Assembly (NCBI RefSeq): GCF_001424425.1
Contig: NZ_LMPT01000018.1
Coordinates: forward strand, 186,001-250,000
Reading direction: 5' to 3'
Length of the DNA: 64,000 nucleotides
Source: Acidovorax sp. Leaf191
Lineage (GTDB): Bacteria > Pseudomonadota > Gammaproteobacteria > Burkholderiales > Burkholderiaceae_C
Notes under the pieces: model-generated
Told to the model about the DNA's origin: nothing
The model's input: the letters and a program-made list of their open reading frames with translations, nothing else
Database searches by the model: none
Position numbers and translations under genes: made by a program
Part shown: one piece after another, positions 1 through 7,761 of the stretch
How the letters are laid out: every line of letters begins with the position of its first letter
Numbering within the stretch: the first letter of the stretch is position 1

Positions 1-298
1 CGCCGTGCAAGTGACCCAATAGCACCACGTCCACATCGCCTTTGAGCTTGAGCGCGTCGTGAACACGCGTGACCATGGCTGGGTTTGGATCACGTGCGGG
101 ATACCCCACGGCGCCGTCAAGGAGGATGCCCAGATCCCCAATCTGGTAATGCCAGTTCGTCACTCCGAACCATGTCATTCGTACGTTTTTCGGCCCACCG
201 TTTCCGGCAGAAGAATCGTTGCCGCCACCGCAAGCAGCGATACCTCCCAGAACGAGGCACGCCGTCACGACTGCACTCAAGCAATGTTGTGTTTTCAT
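1..298 (-). CDS. Lipoprotein with metallo-beta-lactamase-like fold, 5' part only (runs off the left edge)
   Basis: Reading leftward from the ATG at 298, an open frame reaches the window edge with about 99 codons. A strong Shine-Dalgarno (AAGGAGA) sits just before the ATG. The N-terminus is a lipoprotein signal: a hydrophobic stretch ending LGGIAAC followed by GGGND, so the Cys at about residue 23 should be lipidated. After the linker come WFGVTNWHYQIGD and, near the edge, VVLLGHLHG, which matches the start of the HxHxDH metal-binding motif of metallo-beta-lactamase-fold hydrolases. The substrate cannot be told from the fragment. It is divergent from the tctD-like gene. The fold is a family inference from the motif; the lipobox and frame are seen directly. 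Confidence 0.7.
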   Translation of the reverse strand, partial: MKTQHCLSAVVTACLVLGGIAACGGGNDSSAGNGGPKNVRMTWFGVTNWHYQIGDLGILLDGAVGYPARDPNPAMVTRVHDALKLKGDVDVVLLGHLHG

Positions 299-481
299 GA
301 TTTGTCTCCTTGGTTGCCTGGCAAGAAGTTCGCCAGGAATTTGGTTCCACGATAGGCTGATGGAGCTTTCATCTCGCTTTCGAAACAGCTCTCGATCCAC
401 GAGGGTTTCCACCAAGCTGAATAGGTGCGACTACTTCGAGACAATCTGTGAGCGAATGCCCAAGCAAATAATGAAAGCAGC

Positions 482-1150
482 ATGAAACTTCTACTTGCAG
501 AAGACGAATCCGCGTTTGCCGACTGGCTTGTCCGCACCCTGGCACTAGGTGATAACGAGGTCGACTGGGTTGCCGATGGACGTCTTGTTCGACGTGCGCT
601 ACGCAGCACCCGGTATGACGCACTCATTCTTGATCTAGGCCTCCCGGGTCTTGCTGGAGAAGATGTGCTCCAGAGCCTGCGTGATGATGATGATCCAGTA
701 CCCATCCTGATCCTGACTGCACGAGACACGCTTGCCGAGCGTGTCTCGACATTGAAAGCTGGAGCCGATGACTTTCTTGCAAAGCCTTTTGAGGTAGAGG
801 AGTTGGAGGCGCGGTTGCTAGCGCTTGTTCGCCGCGCAAAAGGCCGCGATCTCAAACGATTTGTTTGTGGCACGCTGTCTTTCGACTCAATGTCAAAGCG
901 TTTTGAGGTTGCGCACGAGCCACTTTCTCTCACAGCGAGAGAACATGCGGTACTCCGAACGCTCATTCAAAGCGGTGGTGAACCGCTGACCAAACGAGAA
1001 CTTCTCGAACGCGTTTTTCCTGACGACAGCGACGTCCATCCTGAGGCCGTCGAGGTTTTGGTCCATCGCCTTCGCAAGCGGCTTGCCGGTACAGGCGTTC
1101 AAATCTCGACGCTACGGGGCCTCGGGTACCTTCTAGAAGTCTGCATATGA
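482..1150 (+). CDS. tctD: OmpR-family response regulator, TctD-like
   Basis: 222 residues, the usual length of the family. The receiver domain has the acidic pair E7/D8, the phospho-acceptor Asp51 in LILDLGLPG, the LTA switch and the KPFE lysine. A winged-helix DNA-binding domain follows (LTAREHAVLRTL ... VEVLVHRLRKRL ... RGLGYLLE). The stop overlaps the ATG of the histidine kinase gene by 4 bases (ATGA), so the two are co-translated. The nearby tripartite tricarboxylate transporter on the other strand suggests that it senses and controls tricarboxylate uptake, as TctD does in Salmonella. Ligand and target are inferred from context. Confidence 0.85.
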   Translation: MKLLLAEDESAFADWLVRTLALGDNEVDWVADGRLVRRALRSTRYDALILDLGLPGLAGEDVLQSLRDDDDPVPILILTARDTLAERVSTLKAGADDFLAKPFEVEELEARLLALVRRAKGRDLKRFVCGTLSFDSMSKRFEVAHEPLSLTAREHAVLRTLIQSGGEPLTKRELLERVFPDDSDVHPEAVEVLVHRLRKRLAGTGVQISTLRGLGYLLEVCI

Positions 1151-2562
1151 ACTTTGATTCCCTTCACCGGGTCAGCCTGCGCCGCACGCTCATCGTGGTG
1201 CTGCTGGCAGGGGTAATGGTCGGCAGCCTCATCCAGGTATGGCTGACTTGGCACACGGCTAAGTTAGCAGTCAATGCGGCATTTGACCGCTCGTTGTTCG
1301 GTGCCATTAAAGCGATCGATGCCAATGTGTCTACCGAGAGCGGCGGGCTTGCCGTAGAGCTGCCTTATGTGCTTTTTGAGTTCTTTGAGCTCACGGCCAG
1401 CGGACACGTTTTCTACCGTGTTGCCACCTTGGACGGACTGGTCGAAATCGGAAACCCTGATTTGCCACTTCCAACAGAGGTATTGCGTGACCGGCATCCG
1501 TACTTTGCCACGGTAGAGTACGCTGGAGCAGAGGTCCGGATAGGCACTTATGTCCGTCCGCTGGCGAACCCCGTCGGTGGCAGCAGAGATCGGCGTCTAG
1601 TGATTCAGGTTGCTGAGCCGTTTGCATCGCGAGATCAATTCAGTCGACAGTTCATCATCAATGCTGTGGCCCAGGATGCTGTTTTAGCTGCTCTCGCTGC
1701 AGGCGCGGTGGCTGCGGCCGTTGCATGGTCCCTGCGACCTCTGCGTCAGCTGCGGCAAGAGGTGAGGTCGCGTGCTCCCTCCGACCTTTCCCCGGTTGAT
1801 ATCAGCCGTGTCCCTGGCGATGTGCTCCCTTTGGTGGAAGCAATGAACCAGCATATCTACCGGTACAGGGAGCTTTTGGAGGGGCAGCGTAGGTTTGTTG
1901 ATGATGCATCGCATCAGCTGCGCACCCCTTTGAGCACTTTGCTGACCCAGGTCGCTTTTGCGCAGCGAGCGCCCGACATTGAAAGTATGCGAGGTGCCCT
2001 GGTTGCCCTGCGGGAGCAGCTAAAGCATGCAGTGCGACAGACCAATCAGATGCTCGCCCTTGCTCGCGCAGACACTTTGGAGATTGCCACGCAAAGGATC
2101 GATTTGGACGTGCTTGCGCGCGACGTCACCAAACGGTGGTGGACTCAAGCCCGTAGCAAGAAAATCGACCTTGGCTACGAGGCCTCGTCTCTACCTGCCG
2201 AGATTCAAGGGCACTACAGTCTCATAGAAGAGGCGCTTTCTAACTTGATCGACAACGCTCTCAAGTACACACCCCGTGCAGGCCGCGTTACCGTAAAACT
2301 TTTCAGCAGCGCTAACTCGGTCGTGTTGTCGGTCAGCGATAGCGGTCCCGGAATGCTCGCGGAAGAGCTTTCCCATGCAACTGAGCGCTTCTTTCGCGCA
2401 AGCAATTCGCAGGGCACTGGGTCGGGGCTGGGTTTGGCGATCGTCAACTCAATTGTCCAGCGGCACCAAGGAAGCTTCGAGTTGCTGCGGGAGCCCAACG
2501 AGGGAGGGCTCATGGCTCGCATGGAGTTTCCCTGCGTAGCGCCCCACGCCGGGGTCCAGTAA
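1147..2562 (+). CDS. tctE: Sensor histidine kinase, TctE-like
   Basis: 471 residues. An N-terminal membrane helix (about residues 13-32) is followed by a periplasmic sensor region of the TctE type and a second helix near residue 180. The dimerisation/phospho-acceptor box is DASHQLRTPLSTL with His256. The ATPase domain shows the N box (NLIDNALKYTP), the G1 box (DSGPGM) and the G2 box (GTGSGLGLAIV). The start overlaps the tctD stop as ATGA. It should phosphorylate the upstream regulator in response to a periplasmic ligand, probably citrate or another tricarboxylate given the tctCBA operon opposite. Catalytic motifs look complete. It converges on tctA, with a short terminator between. Confidence 0.87.
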   Translation: MNFDSLHRVSLRRTLIVVLLAGVMVGSLIQVWLTWHTAKLAVNAAFDRSLFGAIKAIDANVSTESGGLAVELPYVLFEFFELTASGHVFYRVATLDGLVEIGNPDLPLPTEVLRDRHPYFATVEYAGAEVRIGTYVRPLANPVGGSRDRRLVIQVAEPFASRDQFSRQFIINAVAQDAVLAALAAGAVAAAVAWSLRPLRQLRQEVRSRAPSDLSPVDISRVPGDVLPLVEAMNQHIYRYRELLEGQRRFVDDASHQLRTPLSTLLTQVAFAQRAPDIESMRGALVALREQLKHAVRQTNQMLALARADTLEIATQRIDLDVLARDVTKRWWTQARSKKIDLGYEASSLPAEIQGHYSLIEEALSNLIDNALKYTPRAGRVTVKLFSSANSVVLSVSDSGPGMLAEELSHATERFFRASNSQGTGSGLGLAIVNSIVQRHQGSFELLREPNEGGLMARMEFPCVAPHAGVQ

Positions 2563-2619
2563 GTTGCGCTGTCGTCTGATGTCGACACCAAATTGTGCGA
2601 GTGCATGCACATCCAATAA

Positions 2620-2658
2620 AAAAGTGTGCCGGACGTGGGAACGCCGCAGCACACTTTT
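2620..2658. terminator. Bidirectional terminator between tctE and tctA
   Basis: Perfect 10-base inverted arms AAAAGTGTGC (2620-2629) and GCACACTTTT (2649-2658) around a 19-base loop that can pair further (CGG/CCG). The A-run on one side and T-run on the other would let it act on both convergent transcripts. It is the only strong hairpin between the two stop codons. Confidence 0.7.
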
Positions 2659-2673
2659 GATTGCTGGCACGTT

Positions 2674-4182
2674 TCAGTTCGCCGCGGGTACTTCCTTGGA
2701 ACGACTCATCATGCGGACCAATGGAGGAACGCAGAGCATTAACGCTGCACAAACCCATAGCACCACGGATATTGGGCTCTCGAACAGAATCGACGTGTCA
2801 CCGTTCGTAATGGAGAGAGCCCGGCGAAGGTTCTGCTCCATCAACCCCCCCAGTACGAATCCGAGAATCAATGGCGCCATCGGCACACCTTGCTTGCGCA
2901 GCAGGTAGCTGCAAAACCCTAGTGCAGTCATGAGTGCCAGGTCGAACGTCGTGGCGTGGACGGAGTACACGCCGACAGCGCTCACGCAGAGGATGCTGGG
3001 TACCAGCAGCCAGTTCGGGACTGATAGCAGCTTGGAGAAGATGCCCACCATGGGGATGTTCATCACCAGCAAGATTACATTGGCCAGAAAAAGCGAAGCG
3101 ATGAATCCCCAAACCAGATCTGCCTGCTGAGTGAACAGCGCAGGCCCCGGCGTGATGTTGTAGAGCGAGAGTGCACCCATCATCACAGCCGTCGTACCGG
3201 AACCAGGAACTCCGAGAGTGAGCATCGGGATGAAGGAGCCTGTAGCGGCGGAGTTGTTCGCCGCTTCCGGAGCAGCTACTCCCCGGATGTCACCCTTGCC
3301 AAATGTACCGTTCTTGTCAGTCAGCCTTTTCTCCATGGTGTATGTCATCGCGCTTGCGATAGTGGCTCCGGCACCAGGCAGGACACCCACGACGAAGCCG
3401 ACCACGCTGGATCGCATCGTGCACCACCACGTTTCTTTGAACTCGGCTTTCGAGAACATCTTGCGCCCGGTGTCTTTGATCCGTTCGCCCTTGGCAACGT
3501 GGCTCTCAATCATGAGCAAAATCTCGCTGATCGAGAAAACACCGATGACCACCACGACGAATTCGATACCGTCGGACAGGTTAATGCTTCCCCCTGTCAA
3601 TCGGTACACACCGGAATTCGAATCCAGACCTACGCACGAAAGGGATAGTCCAATGATGACTGCGATGCCCGCTTTCACTGGAGCATCCCCCATCAGACCG
3701 GCCACACAGGCGAATGCAAAGCACATCAGGGCGAAGTACTCGGCCGGGCCGAATGACAGCGCCCATCCCGCGAGAAGCGGCGCAAACAGGACTATGCCGA
3801 CGGTTGCAACCATGGAGCCAACAAAAGAACTCCATGCCGATATGGATAGCGCAACACCGCCTCGGCCTTGCCGCGCCATTGGGTATCCATCAAGCGCGGT
3901 CATGATAGCCCCGGCGTCACCTGGTACGTTGAGCAAAATGGAAGAAATACGCCCTCCGTATTCGCATCCGATGTAGACAGCTGCCAGAAGAATCAAAGAG
4001 GTTTCTGGCGGCAGCTTCATGGCGAATGCCAATGGCATCAGGATGGCGACGCCGTTGATGGGGCCAAGCCCAGGAAGCAAGCCCACCACCGTCCCAATGA
4101 GGGAGCCGAGCGCGGCCACGAACAGATTGGTGGGAGATAGCGCTACACCGAAGCCGGATAGCAGATGACTGAGGACGTCCAT
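2674..4182 (-). CDS. tctA: Tripartite tricarboxylate transporter, large membrane subunit
   Basis: 502 residues, the family length. About 12 membrane segments, with the TctA hallmarks GLLPGLGP near residue 36 and ILLNVPGDAGA near residue 85, and the repeated half with GVLPGAGAT. It is the sodium-dependent permease subunit working with TctB and the periplasmic binding protein TctC to import citrate-type acids. The ATG overlaps the tctB stop by one base (TAATG), so the order on the minus strand is tctC-tctB-tctA with almost no spacing: one operon. No damage is visible. The substrate is inferred from the family; related systems carry other dicarboxylates or aromatic acids. Confidence 0.93.
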   Translation of the reverse strand: MDVLSHLLSGFGVALSPTNLFVAALGSLIGTVVGLLPGLGPINGVAILMPLAFAMKLPPETSLILLAAVYIGCEYGGRISSILLNVPGDAGAIMTALDGYPMARQGRGGVALSISAWSSFVGSMVATVGIVLFAPLLAGWALSFGPAEYFALMCFAFACVAGLMGDAPVKAGIAVIIGLSLSCVGLDSNSGVYRLTGGSINLSDGIEFVVVVIGVFSISEILLMIESHVAKGERIKDTGRKMFSKAEFKETWWCTMRSSVVGFVVGVLPGAGATIASAMTYTMEKRLTDKNGTFGKGDIRGVAAPEAANNSAATGSFIPMLTLGVPGSGTTAVMMGALSLYNITPGPALFTQQADLVWGFIASLFLANVILLVMNIPMVGIFSKLLSVPNWLLVPSILCVSAVGVYSVHATTFDLALMTALGFCSYLLRKQGVPMAPLILGFVLGGLMEQNLRRALSITNGDTSILFESPISVVLWVCAALMLCVPPLVRMMSRSKEVPAAN

Positions 4183-4625
4183 TACGAACCTTGAAGCAGT
4201 GGGGCCAACCAGCCGGCGGGGAGCACGACGTCCAGCAGGCGGTCAAACATAAAGTACGAGCCAACGCCCAGGATCGCTCCTGCGACCAGGCAGTGAAGTG
4301 GCTTTCCTCCGAAGGCCATGCCCACGGGAACCGCCATGATCGTTGTGGCCAGCGGAAAACCAATCGCCTCGAATGCAAATGCGTAAAGCAAAATGGTGCC
4401 CGCACAAAAAAGCAGAGGCTTTAGAGGCAGCCCTGCGTATGGGTGCCCCGGCGCAGGCTTCAGCACCAGCCACAGCCCGCCAGCTGCCAAGAGTGCCGAC
4501 AACAAGAGTGGAAACGCGCGTGGCCCGACAGACTCATACGAGAATGTCGCGGCATAGCCCTGCGCAGACCAGGCCATGCACGCCGCTATGGCGACGCACA
4601 GGCAGCCAAGGATTCGGTCCGACAT
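4182..4625 (-). CDS. tctB: Tripartite tricarboxylate transporter, small membrane subunit
   Basis: 147 residues with four predicted membrane helices, typical of TctB. The N-terminus (MSDRILGCLCVAIAACM) is a helix, and a Gly/Phe-rich AFGGKPL loop lies before the last hydrophobic stretch. The start lies 3 bases after the tctC stop, and the stop is shared with the tctA start. TctB proteins diverge quickly in sequence, so position between tctC and tctA is the main evidence; length and topology agree. Confidence 0.88.
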   Translation of the reverse strand: MSDRILGCLCVAIAACMAWSAQGYAATFSYESVGPRAFPLLLSALLAAGGLWLVLKPAPGHPYAGLPLKPLLFCAGTILLYAFAFEAIGFPLATTIMAVPVGMAFGGKPLHCLVAGAILGVGSYFMFDRLLDVVLPAGWLAPLLQGS

Positions 4626-4628
4626 GAC

Positions 4629-5609
4629 TTACTTTGCGACGTTCAGGCCGAATTCTTCAACCAGCTTTCGGTAGTCCGCGACCTGCTTTTTCACATAGGC
4701 GTCCACGTCCTTTCCGACGAGTGCCAGGGGAAACAGACCTCGCTCCGTGCGCAGCTTGTCGTAGGCCGGAGTAGCCATCATCTTGCTGAAGGTGTCGCTC
4801 CAAACGCCGTAGTCTGCGTCGGATACCTTCGGGCCAAGATAGAAGCCGCGCACGATGGGCCATTCGATGTCAGCGCCTGCTTCCTTCGCCGTTGGAATGT
4901 TTGCCAGGTCGCCAGAGAGCCGCTTGTCCGACATCACTGCGAGCACACGCACCTTGGCCCCAGCTTTTTGCTGCTGGCTAGTCTCCGCAGCGTCGCCCGT
5001 GAACACATGAATATGACCGCCCTGCAGTGCCGTCATAGCTTCGCCGCCGCCTTCAAACGCCACGAAACGCATCATTTTTGGGTTGACGCCGGACGCTCGT
5101 GCCAGCAGCGCGGCCTTCATCCAGTCCTGGCTTCCAATCGTGCCCCCAGCGCCCAGCACGACCTTCGTTGCGTCGGCCTTCATGGCCTTCATGACATCGG
5201 CTAGTGTCTTGTATGGCGAGTTCTCTGCAACGACTACGGCGCCGTAATCCGTGCCAATGGCTGAGAGCCAACGCACGTCATTCTCGGTGTATCGACCGAA
5301 CTTACCCTGCGCAAGGTTCAGCAGCGAGCCGCCTGAGAAGGCGACGATTGCGTTGCCGTGGTCAGGACGCTGCGCAATGACAGTGTTGTAGGCCACGGCA
5401 CCGATACCACCGGGCATGTAGGTCACGCGCATGGGGTCCGCAATGTGCTTTCCGTCTAGCAGCCCGCTTTGGACCAGCTTGCAGGTAAGGTCAAAGCCGC
5501 CGCCGGGCTTGGCAGGGGCAATGCATTCAGTCTTGTCCAGTGGACCCGCCAGAGCGGCGGTCAAAAAAAGGGACGAGCCAAAAAATGTAAAAGCGGATGC
5601 GATTTTCAT
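4629..5609 (-). CDS. tctC: Periplasmic tricarboxylate-binding protein of the tripartite transporter
   Basis: 326 residues. A Sec signal peptide (MKIASAFTFFGSSLFLTAALAG) precedes a Bug/TctC-type domain: CIAPAKPGGGFDLTCKLVQ, then MPGGIGAVAYN and the ligand-loop region NIVAFSGGSLLNLAQG-like, and VLGAGGTIGSQD further on. The GGFD(L/M)TC segment resembles classical TctC more than the generic Bug proteins so common in Comamonadaceae. The start has a GGAG ribosome site 7 bases upstream. It is first in tctCBA; the operon promoter must lie in the 370 bases before it, where mobile-element debris sits. Confidence 0.9.
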   Translation of the reverse strand: MKIASAFTFFGSSLFLTAALAGPLDKTECIAPAKPGGGFDLTCKLVQSGLLDGKHIADPMRVTYMPGGIGAVAYNTVIAQRPDHGNAIVAFSGGSLLNLAQGKFGRYTENDVRWLSAIGTDYGAVVVAENSPYKTLADVMKAMKADATKVVLGAGGTIGSQDWMKAALLARASGVNPKMMRFVAFEGGGEAMTALQGGHIHVFTGDAAETSQQQKAGAKVRVLAVMSDKRLSGDLANIPTAKEAGADIEWPIVRGFYLGPKVSDADYGVWSDTFSKMMATPAYDKLRTERGLFPLALVGKDVDAYVKKQVADYRKLVEEFGLNVAK

Positions 5610-5773
5610 AGAGGTCTCCGGTGTAAAGGGCGTGTCGGAGTACCTTAAGAGACCGTTGCTTTCTAAGCGCTTTCAGTGGAGGACAGGGAAAACCCTTGGG
5701 TTGGATTCGTCGCCACTGCGCCAACCCGGATGCAATCTGAATATGTCTTTTGCTCAGCAGTTCAAGGTACACC

Positions 5774-5846
5774 GACTTCGTCTCGACGCGCTTGAACAGG
5801 CGCTGTACGCTCGTCAGCACGAAGCAGCTTGATTCACCACTCCGAC
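5774..5846 (+). pseudogene. Decayed fragment of an IS3-family transposase (orfB)
   Basis: Allowing two one-base deletions, the DNA reads DFVLDALEQALYARQ, then HEAA, then LIHHSD, which is the segment around the second catalytic Asp of IS3-family OrfB (usually followed by RGVQY). The first break is in the GTCTC near 5780, the second at GCAGCTTGATT near 5827. Downstream the match is lost. Only about 75 bases are recognisable; the rest of the 5610-5980 interval shows no gene. It indicates an old IS3 insertion upstream of tctC. Recognition is from memory of the family, not from a search. Confidence 0.5.
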
Positions 5847-5982
5847 CCTGCGCGGTGCGGTCCTCCTGCGCTCGCTCTCCAGTACTGGCTTGATGGTCTC
5901 GAATTATTCGCCACTGATGTCGCTCTGGTACCGTCGTGCAACGCTGCTTGGCTTATTCGGAGCGTCCATATAAGGTTCTAAG

Positions 5983-6842
5983 AACCTGTTCAAAATCTTT
6001 CCAAAATGATCGTTGGTAGCTGGCCGACGCTAAGCTGCGGGCTCCATGAGAGCCAAGTACCCCAGCGACATCAGCCCCGAGCAGTTTGAACCCATCCGCG
6101 CCTTGCTGGAGAGTGCCCGCTAGAGCACCCGCCCACGCAGTGTTGATCTGCATGAGGTGTTCTGCGCAGTGCTCTATTCGCTGCGCACCGGTTGCCAGTG
6201 GCGGGCGCTGCCCAGCGACTTCCCCAAGTGGCGCACGGTGCATGCGTACTTTGCCATCTGGAGTGAGCCGCGTGAGGGTGGCAGCCTGCTGGAGCAGGCT
6301 AAAAAATCAGGTAGGGGCGACCCGAGAGAGACTGGAGCGCAGCGCCTCAAGCGCGTTCTTGATCATGGACGCGCAGAGCGTGAAAAACACAGACACGGCG
6401 ACCTTGAAGGGCTATGACGCGAGCAAGAAAGTCTCGGGCATCAAGCACCACATTGCGGTGGATACGCAGGGGCTACCGCACGCAGTTGCAGTGACCACGG
6501 CAGAAGTGACAGATCGCAAGGGGGCCTTGCAGGCATTGCAGCGCTGCAAATCTGCTTTGAGCCGGGTGCAAGCGCTGCTGTGTGACAGCGGCTACGTGGG
6601 CAAGCCGTTCGCACAGGGCGTCCAAGAGATTCTGGGCGGACACGTCAGCGCGCAAATTGCCAAGCGCAGTGAACTGCATACGTTCAAGGTGATACCCCAG
6701 CGCTGGGTGGTGGAGCGCAGCTTTGCGTGGTTGGAGAAGAACAGGCGGTTGTGGAAGAACTGCGAGAGGCTACTGAACACCAGCTTGCAGTTCATCCACT
6801 TGGCATTCTTGGCTCTGTTGCTCAAAAGATTTTGAGCAGGTT
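5983..6842 (+). mobile_element. IS5-type insertion sequence, about 860 bp
   Basis: The ends are imperfect inverted repeats: AACCTGTTCAAAATCTTT at 5983-6000 and, reading inward from the right, AACCTGCTCAAAATCTTT ending at 6842 (one mismatch in 18). Between them is a transposase of the IS5/IS427 type. I could not see a convincing target duplication at the flanks. The right end lies only 8 bases after the stop of the minus-strand gene at 6851, and the left end abuts the region with the IS3 fragment, so this is a small insertion hot spot between tctC and the siderophore genes. Confidence 0.8.
6046..6835 (+). pseudogene. IS5-family (IS427-like) transposase, probably inactive
   Basis: The first frame from ATG 6046 gives MRAKYPSDISPEQFEPIRAL, then an in-frame TAG at 6121-6123, then FCAVLYSLRTGCQWRALPSDFPKWRTVHAYF. 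After a run of six A at 6301-6306 the homology moves to another frame: FLIMDAQSVKNTDTA, KHHIAVDTQGLPHAV, RWVVERSFAWLEKNRRLWKNCE, ending at 6835. The DAQSVKN Asp and the ERSFAWL Glu are DDE catalytic positions. IS427 elements often use programmed frameshifting in an A-run, but the shift here is +1/-2 and, with the early TAG, suggests decay. Low-level readthrough cannot be excluded. Confidence 0.75.
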
Positions 6843-6850
6843 ATGAGGCG

Positions 6851-7246
6851 TTACCTTACTTCTTGCGGAAGCAGTTCTCTGGCCATCTCCACGGCTTGCT
6901 CACGTGACTCAGCAAGAAGTAAAGGGTAGCCCCAGAACTTGGCGAAGACGGCCGCGAATGCCTTGTAGCCCAGACGTTTTGCAGAGTTGGACTCGACCAT
7001 GATCATTGCCAGAACCAGTCTTCGCAATTCAACCTTGTGCTTTTTCATCCAAAGTGCGGTACGTTTCTTTTCTTGCGGCAAGTGTTCATGGGCTTCAACA
7101 GTTGGTACGGTATCGGTTAAGAGAACGAAGGGTTCTCCGCGCCGCAAATTGGCCTCGAACTCGTCGAAGTCCTTCTGATGATCATGTCCAGGTTCTTGCG
7201 TAAGATCCATCCAGACCAAAGGGAAGTCAGAACTATTCATAACCAT
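6851..7246 (-). CDS. Conserved hypothetical protein next to a siderophore receptor
   Basis: 131 residues from the ATG at 7246, which has AAGGAAA 7 bases upstream; an ATG two codons later is possible. The gene overlaps the end of the upstream membrane-protein gene by about 14 bases, so the two are translationally coupled. The protein is soluble and charged (RRGEPFVLLTDTVP, KKRTALWMKKHKVELRRLVLAM, FAKFWGYPLLLAESREQAVEMA) with no signal or catalytic motif that I know. The IS right end is 8 bases after the stop, so an original downstream gene may have been displaced. Function unknown; co-location points to iron/siderophore use. Confidence 0.7.
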   Translation of the reverse strand: MVMNSSDFPLVWMDLTQEPGHDHQKDFDEFEANLRRGEPFVLLTDTVPTVEAHEHLPQEKKRTALWMKKHKVELRRLVLAMIMVESNSAKRLGYKAFAAVFAKFWGYPLLLAESREQAVEMARELLPQEVR

Positions 7247-7688
7247 GGCGGTTTCCTTTACTTTTGATGAAACGCCAGGTGGCCGCAATGGCGAACACAC
7301 CAGGCAACGAGATGAAAAACACGGCTGAGAAGGCAACATGCCAGCCGTCGCGTAACCCGTCGGAGATCCCTCCTAGGGTATTCAGTACAACAAGCAGGGT
7401 GCCGAGGATCAGGGCAGCCCACTGAGTCGCGCGTGTTCCCATCAGTGCGAGCAGCACCGTGACGATCCAGGCACCATAGAACGCGGAAAACATCCACAGT
7501 ACGCTTGGCTCAAACGTAATCGCCGACGTTGCTCCCTGCGCTCTCACGAAGTCGTTTACGTAGAAGAACAGCTGGAAAGTCACAAAAAGAACAGCACCCG
7601 CGGCTGTCGTCAACCAGCACAAGGCGACCTTGTTTGAGTTGTTCGTTGCCAGGTCTTGGGCGGGGCGTAGCGGGGGGCGAAGGGACAT
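7233..7688 (-). CDS. Four-helix inner-membrane protein in a siderophore operon
   Basis: 151 residues from the ATG at 7688; a longer frame exists upstream but begins with TTG and lacks a ribosome site. Four hydrophobic segments are visible (ALCWLTTAAGAVLFVTFQLFF, WMFSAFYGAWIVTVLLALMG, WAALILGTLLVVLNTLGG, AFSAVFFISLPGVFAIAATW). It starts 74 bases after the TonB-dependent receptor stop, on the same strand. Small polytopic proteins are common beside siderophore receptors in beta-proteobacteria; I do not recognise the exact family. It may help in release or reduction of iron from the imported siderophore, which is only a guess from position. Confidence 0.7.
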   Translation of the reverse strand: MSLRPPLRPAQDLATNNSNKVALCWLTTAAGAVLFVTFQLFFYVNDFVRAQGATSAITFEPSVLWMFSAFYGAWIVTVLLALMGTRATQWAALILGTLLVVLNTLGGISDGLRDGWHVAFSAVFFISLPGVFAIAATWRFIKSKGNRHGYE

Positions 7689-7761
7689 AGAAACTTTCTC
7701 GAGGTTCAATAGTTGTTTGTCTGGGGATTTCCAACGGGTGATTCGCGTGCCTACGGGCAAG

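Noticed and set aside
5983..6842. Target-site duplication of the IS5-type element
   Set aside because: The bases beside the two ends (TAAG left, ATGAG right) do not repeat convincingly.
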